Source: Nanobdellota archaeon
Lineage (GTDB): Archaea; Nanobdellota; Nanobdellia; SCGC-AAA011-G17; ARS1403
Length of the DNA: 10,998 nt
Assembly: GCA_002688395.1 (NCBI GenBank)
Contig: NZCU01000038.1
Location: 1-10,998, forward strand
Direction of reading: 5' to 3'
The notes beneath the pieces are model-generated. The model saw only the letters and a program-made list of their open reading frames with translations, searched no databases and was not told the origin of the DNA. The position numbers and the translations under genes were made by a program. Below, piece by piece: positions 6,001 to 10,998 of the stretch. Positions within the stretch are counted from its first letter, which is position 1; each line of letters begins with the position of its first letter.

Positions 6001-6912
6001 TTATTTAGCTAAAATAGCGAATTCTTCTTTGGTTTTTAGGGATTCGCCTAATCCTTGACCTATAGAATAGAAGGATTCTGCTGTTAATTTCTCAAAAATA
6101 TTTAGTAAAGAAGGCTTTTTAACGTATTCTATTACATTTCCGTTTGTTAGATTTGCTAATTCTTTTGCTTTTTCTATTGCTAGGTCTCTATTACCATTTA
6201 AATCAATTAATCCGTTTTGTTTTGCTTCAATTCCTAGATAAAAACTGCCGTCAGCTAGTTTTTGAACTTCACTTAAAGGCATATTTCTATTAGAGGCTAC
6301 ATCAGCAACAAATTTTAATTCTATAAGATCTAATTTAGTTTGTAGTAAATTTCGTTCTCTATCTGTTAGTGCTTTATATGGAGTTCCTGTATCTTTAAAT
6401 TCACCTGTTACTAATCTTTCATAAGTTACATTATAATCATCTAATAACCCTGAGAATTGTAAATAACTAGAGATTACTCCGATACTTCCTGTTATGCTTA
6501 ATTCATCTGCTACTATTAAATCTGCTGCAGAAGCTACCCAGTAAGCTCCTGATGCTCCAACTTCTCGAATAAATGCGACAGTAGGTTTTTCTATGTTTTT
6601 TACTTTATCTGCTATTTCTTTAGATGCGATTACTGTTCCACCAGGAGAATTTATTTCTAGGATTATTGCTTTAACACCTTTATTTTCTTCTGCTTTTTTT
6701 AAATTTTCTAGAATTGTATCTGAACTAGATGGACCTTGTCCTAATATATTAGTTCCTACGTTTATTACAATTGGACCGTTTACTTTTACAATTGCTATAC
6801 CATTTGTTATTAGTTCATCTTTTAATGAAGAAGAGGTTAATAGCTTTGATGCTACAAAAGAGATTAAGTAAAGTGCAATAATTACAGTTATTATTGTTTT
6901 TATTTTACCCAT
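6001..6912 (-). CDS. sppA: SppA-type signal peptide peptidase (S49 serine protease)
   Basis: A 303-residue membrane-anchored serine protease that degrades signal peptides or membrane-protein fragments. A single N-terminal anchor covers about residues 4-24. The domain has ILEINSPGG, then the nucleophile in VGASGAYW (Ser121), SITGSIGV, and the general base Lys173 in TGEFKDTGTPY. The 52-residue Ser-Lys spacing equals that of characterised archaeal SppA (Ser162/Lys214 in the Thermococcus enzyme, from memory). The length fits the short archaeal single-domain form. I chose ATG 6912; TTG 6918 would add two residues. The start overlaps the end of the upstream RDD gene by 8 bases (6905-6912), so the two are cotranscribed and probably translationally coupled. 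No promoter is apparent between them. Confidence 0.93.
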   Translation of the reverse strand: MGKIKTIITVIIALYLISFVASKLLTSSSLKDELITNGIAIVKVNGPIVINVGTNILGQGPSSSDTILENLKKAEENKGVKAIILEINSPGGTVIASKEIADKVKNIEKPTVAFIREVGASGAYWVASAADLIVADELSITGSIGVISSYLQFSGLLDDYNVTYERLVTGEFKDTGTPYKALTDRERNLLQTKLDLIELKFVADVASNRNMPLSEVQKLADGSFYLGIEAKQNGLIDLNGNRDLAIEKAKELANLTNGNVIEYVKKPSLLNIFEKLTAESFYSIGQGLGESLKTKEEFAILAK

Positions 6913-7333
6913 TTTCAATTGTTATTGTTTTTGTGAATCTTTCAGTAAATCTTTGTCTTTTTTTAGATGTAAATATACTAATAACATCTATGATTAATAG
7001 TATTGATGATATTTTTGTTAAGTTCCTTATAAATATTTGGGAAAATGTTAATTTATTATTTTGAGACTTTACGTAGATGTTGAAGATTAAACCGCCTATT
7101 GTTTGTTGTATTTTATATTCTAATATTACCCAGTAAGATAAATTAATTAAGCTTATTAGTAAGGTTATTAAAAATAAATTTTTAAAATCGAAAGTTAGTA
7201 AATCTGTTATTTTTTGTGGGATGTTGTTTTCTAAGATTGAACTTAATGGTTTTGTTATTATTACGTTTAATAGTATAGAGTCAATTAAGAAAGATGCAAA
7301 ACGTTTCCAATGTGAGACTATAGAGTATGCCAT
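6905..7333 (-). CDS. RDD family integral membrane protein
   Basis: A 142-residue protein with three predicted membrane helices (about 13-35, 53-72, 108-123). It has the RDD signature: Arg11 and Asp18 in WKRFASFLID near the N-terminus, the IGG-containing cytoplasmic turn after helix 2 (QQTIGGLIFNIYV), and a basic segment before the end (KKRQRFTERFTKT) where the family usually has KRxxxHDxxxxT; the second signature Asp is replaced here by Glu. The function of most RDD proteins is unknown; some have been linked to ion transport. It is first in an operon with sppA, whose start lies inside its last codons. A TATA-like element 27 bases before ATG 7333 suggests a leaderless message. Confidence 0.82.
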   Translation of the reverse strand: MAYSIVSHWKRFASFLIDSILLNVIITKPLSSILENNIPQKITDLLTFDFKNLFLITLLISLINLSYWVILEYKIQQTIGGLIFNIYVKSQNNKLTFSQIFIRNLTKISSILLIIDVISIFTSKKRQRFTERFTKTITIENG

Positions 7334-7354
7334 TTATGTTATGAAATTATGAAT

Positions 7355-7366
7355 GTATATAAATAT
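7355..7366 (-). promoter_or_regulatory. TATA box of the RDD-sppA operon
   Basis: The minus strand reads ATATTTATATAC, centred about 27 bases before ATG 7333, as expected for leaderless transcription. It is opposed to a + strand box at 7386-7393, so 7334-7415 is a compact divergent promoter. Confidence 0.5.
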
Positions 7367-7385
7367 TTCTTTAAACATAGAAAAC

Positions 7386-7393
7386 TATTTATG
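7386..7393 (+). promoter_or_regulatory. Probable TATA box for the HPF-like gene
   Basis: TATTTATG centred about 27 bases before ATG 7416; no Shine-Dalgarno follows, so a leaderless transcript is likely. Weak consensus, supported mainly by its position. Confidence 0.4.
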
Positions 7394-7415
7394 TGAGTTT
7401 TGTTTTTATTAATTT

Positions 7416-7709
7416 ATGATAAATTTTGGGGATAAGATTGAGTTGAAAGATTTTAACTCTTTAGAACCTGGAGAGTTGACAGTTTTAAAGAAAATGATAG
7501 GAAATCATGCTAATAAATTTCATGATTTTGAAAAATTAACGCTTCATTTAAAGGGTGTTCATGAAAAGGAGAAAAGTCAAAAATTTCAAGTTAATGGCAT
7601 TTTAGTTAAAAGTGGGAAGAGGTATGCTTCTGAGGTTACTAATTTTAATTTATTTTTTGCTATAAATGATGTTTTAGATAATTTAAAGAAAGAATGTGGA
7701 GAGAGTTAA
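7416..7709 (+). CDS. Small HPF/RaiA-like (ribosome hibernation fold) protein
   Basis: A 97-residue protein with an inferred beta-alpha-beta-beta-beta-alpha order: a helix in ELTVLKKMIGNHANKF, strands in KLTLHLKGVHE, KFQVNGILVKSGKRYASEV, then a final helix FNLFFAINDVLDNLKKE. The strand-strand-helix ending, with a polar variable loop after the first strand and D/N-L-xx-AI-xx-xLD-xL-xx in the last helix, resembles ribosome hibernation promoting factor/RaiA proteins, which bind the small subunit and silence idle ribosomes. This is a fold-level resemblance seen by eye, not a secure family match; another small ribosome- or RNA-binding alpha/beta protein is possible. It sits immediately upstream of the NAC gene (45-base gap), in keeping with a ribosome-linked role. 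It has its own TATA box. Confidence 0.55.
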   Translation: MINFGDKIELKDFNSLEPGELTVLKKMIGNHANKFHDFEKLTLHLKGVHEKEKSQKFQVNGILVKSGKRYASEVTNFNLFFAINDVLDNLKKECGES

Positions 7710-7721
7710 TTCTTTAGAAAA

Positions 7722-7731
7722 GCTTAAAAAT
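7722..7731 (+). promoter_or_regulatory. TATA box of the NAC gene
   Basis: GCTTAAAAAT preceded by the purine-rich GAAAA (BRE-like), centred about 28 bases before ATG 7755. No ribosome binding site is seen, so the mRNA is probably leaderless. Confidence 0.55.
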
Positions 7732-7754
7732 TGTAAAGTTTGTAATTATATAAC

Positions 7755-8084
7755 ATGATACCAGGTGTAAATCCCAAACAGATGAAGCAGATGATGAAGA
7801 AGATGGGGATGAAACAAGAAGATATAGATGCTTCTGAAGTTATTATTAAATGTAGTGATAAAGAGATTGTTATTAGAAACCCTGAAGTTGCTAAAATTGA
7901 GATGATGGGGAAGGAAAATTTTCAGATTTCTGGAGATGTAGAAGAAAGAGGGTTAGAAACCTTTAATGAGGATGATGTTAATACAGTTAAAGAACAAACT
8001 AATTGTTCAGAAGAAGAGGCTAAAGAGGCTTTAGAAAGGAATGAAGGAGATTTAGCTAAAGCAATTTTAGAGTTGAAAAGCTAA
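7755..8084 (+). CDS. nac: Archaeal nascent polypeptide-associated complex protein
   Basis: A 109-residue archaeal NAC, a homodimeric ribosome-associated chaperone that meets emerging nascent chains. The N-terminus has the usual archaeal opening (MIPGVNPKQMKQMMKKMGM, Met/Lys-rich), followed by the NAC beta domain (about 22-65: DASEVIIKC, VIRNPEVAKIEMMGKENFQISG), and a C-terminal UBA domain (about 70-108) with the standard line VKEQTNCSEEEAKEALERN and GDLAKAILEL. Length and domain order are standard, and all motifs are intact. It follows the HPF-like gene and has its own TATA box. Confidence 0.97.
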   Translation: MIPGVNPKQMKQMMKKMGMKQEDIDASEVIIKCSDKEIVIRNPEVAKIEMMGKENFQISGDVEERGLETFNEDDVNTVKEQTNCSEEEAKEALERNEGDLAKAILELKS

Positions 8085-8105
8085 ATCTAGTTTCTATTAT
8101 AATAA

Positions 8106-8115
8106 CATATTTATA
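8106..8115 (+). promoter_or_regulatory. TATA box of the helical-pair/minD operon
   Basis: CATATTTATA centred about 28 bases before ATG 8139, which fits a leaderless first gene. It is the only promoter candidate for the three overlapping genes 8139-9825. Confidence 0.5.
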
Positions 8116-8138
8116 GTTTTATTTAACTATTATATAGT

Positions 8139-8600
8139 ATGAATTATAGGGAATTGGCTAAAGAAGCTGTAATATCTATACGAAGGGCAGATCATTTAAC
8201 TTATATGACTTTACCATTAGTAAAGGACAATAAGCTTATTTTATCTATTTTAGATAATATTCGGATAAGTTTGATGCATGGAATGAACTCTCTTTTAGAA
8301 TATGAGAGGTTGTATAAGCGAGTATCTCCACTTCCGGAGAATTTTAACTCTAGATATGAGGTTTTTCGGGATAAATTAATAAATAAGTATGGTATTACTG
8401 ATATAGAAGTGGAGTTGATTCGTAATTTGAAAGATACCATCGAGGCTCATAAAAATTCTCCTGTTGAGTTTAGTAGACCTGATAAGTTTGTTATTTGTAC
8501 TGAAAATTATAGGATGAAAACTATATCTGTACAGGAAATTAAGCAATATATATTAATAACAAAGAGCTTCTTGAGGAAAGTCGAGAATATTTTAAAATGA
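8139..8600 (+). CDS. Helical protein of unknown function, paralogue A, upstream of minD
   Basis: A 153-residue protein, predicted almost entirely alpha-helical, without signal peptide or membrane segment. I do not recognise a named family. It is a paralogue of the next gene: both carry K/R-R-A-D-H-L near the N-terminus (here 16-20), a central amphipathic helix with conserved Ile/Leu spacing, a following I/L-P turn, and a C-terminal Tyr-containing helix ending in V-E-x-x-L. An R-x4-H (Arg42-His47) resembles the HEPN nuclease motif, but the paralogue lacks it and the placement is unusual, so I do not call HEPN. Arginine codons include five CGN among twelve, whereas the neighbouring genes use AGA/AGG almost only. 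Its stop overlaps the next start as ATGA, so the two should be made together. Confidence 0.8.
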   Translation: MNYRELAKEAVISIRRADHLTYMTLPLVKDNKLILSILDNIRISLMHGMNSLLEYERLYKRVSPLPENFNSRYEVFRDKLINKYGITDIEVELIRNLKDTIEAHKNSPVEFSRPDKFVICTENYRMKTISVQEIKQYILITKSFLRKVENILK

Positions 8601-9052
8601 TTGATGAAGCTAGACATGAATTAAAAAGAGCGGACCATCTAATTTTTGTTTCTTTAAAATATACAAGAACTATGGATGTTGTTGAAAGTACTGTTAAAAG
8701 ATTAATTGGAAGTATAGAAATGGCTATTGATGCATTGTTTCAATGGTTGTTGAAGAAAAAGAAAATAAAAGAAATTCCAAGCACTTATAAAAATAAGATA
8801 GAAGTTGCAAGGGATAATTTTAAGAAAGATGAAACTATATTAGAATTATTAAAGTTTTATTCATTTTTAATGAGAGTTGATAGGGCAGATCATCAAAGAA
8901 AAAGCGAATTCAGAAAAGGTGTTGCTATGATTGCTAATGATGAACAAGGAGATTTAATTGATGAGATTAATATTGATAAGCTTAAGGATTATTATTTGAA
9001 AACATTGGACTTTATTGATTATGTAGAGGAATATTTGAGTAAAAAAAGATGA
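8597..9052 (+). CDS. Helical protein of unknown function, paralogue B, coupled to minD
   Basis: A 151-residue all-helical protein, paralogous to the preceding one. It shares RADHL (11-15), a basic central region (WLLKKKKIKEIP) and a C-terminal DKLKDYYLKTLDFIDYVEEYL helix. It adds a second RADH at about 98-101 and an EFRKGVAMI segment. No catalytic motif, membrane segment or zinc site is visible. Both ends overlap neighbours by ATGA (8597-8600 and 9049-9052), so A, B and MinD are almost certainly cotranslated in a fixed order. The likely role is as an A-B heterodimer acting with the MinD ATPase, by inference from coupling alone. Charged, soluble helical composition would fit an adaptor. Confidence 0.82.
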   Translation: MIDEARHELKRADHLIFVSLKYTRTMDVVESTVKRLIGSIEMAIDALFQWLLKKKKIKEIPSTYKNKIEVARDNFKKDETILELLKFYSFLMRVDRADHQRKSEFRKGVAMIANDEQGDLIDEINIDKLKDYYLKTLDFIDYVEEYLSKKR

Positions 9053-9825
9053 CTAAAATAATAACTATTGTTAGTGGGAAAGGAGGAGTTGGGAAAACTA
9101 CTACTACTATTAATTTGAGTATGGCTATGAATTCTTATGGAAAAAATACTGCTATTATTGATGCTAATATGACTACTCCTAATATTGGAATTTATTTAGG
9201 AGTTCCAACTGTTCCTGTTAGTATTCACCAGGTTTTACAAGGGAAGAATAAATTAATGGAAGCTATGTATAAACATCCTAGTGGAGTTAAAATTGTTCCT
9301 GGAGATATTGCTTATTCTAGTTTAGATGAAATTGATTTAGAATCTTTAGATGATGCTTTATTAGATTTAGAAGGTGTTATGGATTATGTTTTAGTTGATG
9401 GAGCGGCAGGGTTAGGTGAAGAAGCTGCTAAAGCTATTTCAGTTAGTGATGGAGTATTAATTGTTACAAACCCTGAAATGCCAGCTGTTACTGATGCTTT
9501 GAAAGCTGTTAAATTAGTTAATGATTTGAGGAAACCAGTTATGGGTGTTGTTATTAATAGATTTAAAAGAGATGGGATTGATATGGGTGTTACTGAAATT
9601 GAAAAAATGTTAGAGTTTCCAGTTATTGGAGCTGTTGTTGATGATGTAAATATTAGGAAATCTATTGCTGAAAAAAATGCTGTATTTTTATCTTCTCCTG
9701 ATTGTGAGGCTAGTGAAGGTTATAGTAAATTAGCTGCTAAATTAATTGGGGTAAAATATAGAGAGAAAGAAAAAACTCTTAGTTTCTTAGAGCAAATAAA
9801 AGAATTATTTAATGGGATAAGATAG
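9049..9825 (+). CDS. minD: MinD/ParA-family ATPase with C-terminal membrane-targeting helix
   Basis: A 258-residue deviant Walker ATPase. SGKGGVGKTT (9-18) carries both the signature Lys11 and Walker Lys16; switch I is DANMTTPNIG (Asp38); switch II is LVDGAAGLG (Asp117). The last 15 residues (LSFLEQIKELF...) form an amphipathic helix like the membrane-targeting sequence of MinD, so the ATP-bound dimer probably binds the membrane. MinD proteins position cell-division or surface structures; archaeal members are often not division factors. There is no MinC or MinE here; instead two unknown helical proteins precede it with ATGA overlaps and may be its regulators or cargo. It ends with the only TAG used as a normal stop among the intact genes of the window. 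Confidence 0.93.
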   Translation: MTKIITIVSGKGGVGKTTTTINLSMAMNSYGKNTAIIDANMTTPNIGIYLGVPTVPVSIHQVLQGKNKLMEAMYKHPSGVKIVPGDIAYSSLDEIDLESLDDALLDLEGVMDYVLVDGAAGLGEEAAKAISVSDGVLIVTNPEMPAVTDALKAVKLVNDLRKPVMGVVINRFKRDGIDMGVTEIEKMLEFPVIGAVVDDVNIRKSIAEKNAVFLSSPDCEASEGYSKLAAKLIGVKYREKEKTLSFLEQIKELFNGIR

Positions 9826-9858
9826 TTGTTTTTTAAAATATATAATGTAGATAACGTA

Positions 9859-9871
9859 TTTTTATTATAAA
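9859..9871 (+). promoter_or_regulatory. TATA box of mre11
   Basis: TTTTTATTATAAA in the 65-base gap after minD, centred about 25 bases before ATG 9891. T runs at 9829-9834 and 9878-9884 may help terminate the minD transcript. No Shine-Dalgarno precedes ATG 9891. Confidence 0.45.
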
Positions 9872-9890
9872 GTTTGATTTTTTTATTAAT

Positions 9891-10998
9891 ATGAAGTTTG
9901 CACACATGGCAGATTGTCATATCGGAGGGTGGAGAGATGATAAATTAAATGCTTTAACTATTGATTCTTTTAAAAAAACAATGGATTATTGTATTAAAGA
10001 ACATGTTGCTTTTATTTTAATTTCTGGGGATTTATTTGATACAGCTTTACCAAATATAGATTTAATTAAAGAAGTTGCTAATATATTGGAAAAAGTTAGG
10101 CAAAGAAATATAGAAGTTTATGTTATTCCTGGAAGTCATGATTTTTCTCCTAGTGGGAAAACTATGTTAGATGTTTTAGAGAATTCTGGATTGGTTGTTA
10201 ATGTAAATAAATATGATGTGGATGGAAATTTGTTATTTTTTGAAGATAAAACTGGAGTTAAAATAACTGGATTATTGGGAAAAAGAAGTGGGTTAGAGAA
10301 AGAAGATTATAAAAAATTAGAGAAAGAACATTTAGAGAATGAAAAAGGATTTAAGATTTTTATGTTCCATACTGCTTTAGAAGAATTTAAACCTAAAGAC
10401 ATGGAAAAAATGGAAGGGCAGAGTTATGTTGATTTGCCTAAGAATTTTAATTATTATGCTGGAGGACATGTACATTATATATTTAATACTAAAAAGGAAA
10501 ATTATGGAACTATTTCTTATCCAGGACCTTTGTTTCCTAATAATTTTAAAGAGTTAGAGGAATTAAAACATGGGGGATTTTATATTGTTAATGATAGCTT
10601 AGAAATAAATTATGTTCCAGTTAAAACTAAAGAATTATTAAATTTTACTATTGAAGGGAAGAATGTTAATGAAATTAATGAAGAGTTATATAGATTAGTT
10701 GAAAATAATGAGTTTAAAGATAAATTAATTTTGTTAAGAATTAAAGGGGAATTAGAAAGTGGGAAAATTAGTGATGTTAAAGTTAGAAGTGTTATCAAAT
10801 TAATGGAAGAAAAAGGAGCTTATTCTGTTTTGAAACATACTGAAGGATTGAAATTAAAAGAACTAGAAGAGATTGAGATAAAAGGTAATGTTGAAGATGT
10901 TGAGAAAGAAATTGTTAAGAAAAATTTAGGTAGAGTTGAGATAAACCTTAATGAGGAAGAATTGATTAATGGGTTGTTAGAAGTTTTAAATAAAAATA
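9891..10998 (+). CDS. mre11: Mre11 DNA double-strand break repair nuclease, C-terminus beyond the window
   Basis: The frame is open from ATG 9891 to the window end (369 codons, no stop seen). Mre11 is the manganese-dependent nuclease that works with Rad50 to process DNA ends. Phosphoesterase motifs appear in order: ADCHIGG (Asp8, His10), SGDLFD (Asp47), PGSHD (Ser82, His83), FHTALEE (His160) and GGHVH (His193, His195). In characterised Mre11 such as that of Pyrococcus the third motif is GNHD, with Asn as a metal ligand; here it is Ser. After about residue 230 come the capping domain and then a Glu/Lys-rich region where Rad50-binding helices are expected. In archaea rad50 often follows mre11, so it may lie just past the edge. 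It has its own TATA box. Confidence 0.93.
   Translation, partial: MKFAHMADCHIGGWRDDKLNALTIDSFKKTMDYCIKEHVAFILISGDLFDTALPNIDLIKEVANILEKVRQRNIEVYVIPGSHDFSPSGKTMLDVLENSGLVVNVNKYDVDGNLLFFEDKTGVKITGLLGKRSGLEKEDYKKLEKEHLENEKGFKIFMFHTALEEFKPKDMEKMEGQSYVDLPKNFNYYAGGHVHYIFNTKKENYGTISYPGPLFPNNFKELEELKHGGFYIVNDSLEINYVPVKTKELLNFTIEGKNVNEINEELYRLVENNEFKDKLILLRIKGELESGKISDVKVRSVIKLMEEKGAYSVLKHTEGLKLKELEEIEIKGNVEDVEKEIVKKNLGRVEINLNEEELINGLLEVLNKN

Noticed and set aside
6593..6871. Open frame on the + strand opposite sppA, and similar antisense frames opposite the dehydrogenase, DUF3179, paralogue A and mre11
   Set aside because: Each lies inside a well-supported gene on the other strand, has no start signals and no recognisable protein features.
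8139..9052. HEPN/MNT-type toxin-antitoxin pair
   Set aside because: Only one of the two proteins has an R-x4-H, its position is not typical, no nucleotidyltransferase motif is present, and the pair is fused by overlap to minD.
1..10998. TAG as a fully reassigned sense codon, suggested by the thioredoxin and the 4489-4491 stop
   Set aside because: minD ends normally at TAG, and the small gene at 4324 is better explained by a frameshift because reading through its TAG in the same frame gives a less protein-like tail. TGA is also used as a stop (8598-8600, 9050-9052), so no alternative code is needed.
1..10998. tRNA, rRNA, insertion sequence or prophage signals
   Set aside because: No cloverleaf-like stretch, transposase, integrase or terminal inverted repeats were seen; the region is almost wholly protein-coding with short gaps.

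Overview
The window looks like a piece of a small, AT-rich archaeal genome, probably of a DPANN lineage (Pacearchaeota/Woesearchaeota-like). The evidence is archaeal-type NAC with a C-terminal UBA domain, an archaeal Mre11, a MinD-type ATPase, an archaeal SppA, and TATA boxes about 25-40 bases before most start codons. Most genes appear to be leaderless or short-leadered; only two starts have a convincing Shine-Dalgarno sequence. The lineage is inference; the archaeal assignment is firm.

Layout. 1-109 (+): 3' end of a DUF5679 zinc-ribbon gene. 143-3069 (-): a three-gene extracytoplasmic thiol-redox operon, transcribed DUF3179 lipoprotein, then CcdA, then a membrane-anchored DipZ/TlpA-type thioredoxin. 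The CcdA is circularly permuted: the helix with the SPC motif that normally comes first is last. The thioredoxin carries an in-frame TAG exactly where the conserved Trp before the CxxC should be. 3160-4230 (-): a Glu/Leu-type amino-acid dehydrogenase. 4324-4535 (+): a small unrecognised gene with an apparent single-base frameshift. 4532-4873 (-) and 4937-5764 (+): a mannose-6-phosphate isomerase-type cupin and a ROK sugar kinase, divergent from one nearly palindromic promoter. 5795-5896 (-): a 33-residue acidic Gly/Pro/Glu peptide made of an 11-residue tandem repeat, with the best ribosome binding site in the window. 6001-7333 (-): RDD membrane protein and SppA, overlapping. 7416-8084 (+): an HPF/RaiA-like small protein and archaeal NAC. 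8139-9825 (+): two paralogous helical proteins of unknown function and a MinD ATPase, joined by two ATGA overlaps. 9891 to the window end (+): the nuclease part of Mre11, continuing past the edge.

How the genes may work together. CcdA should carry electrons from cytoplasmic thioredoxin across the membrane to the TlpA/DipZ-like partner, and the lipoprotein with a CPLC motif may be a client. The cupin and ROK kinase suggest hexose-phosphate metabolism. NAC and the HPF-like protein are both ribosome-linked. The MinD ATPase has a C-terminal amphipathic helix and probably works at the membrane with the paired helical proteins. The strongest candidates for something new are the permuted CcdA, the repeat microprotein, and the translationally coupled helical-pair/MinD operon.
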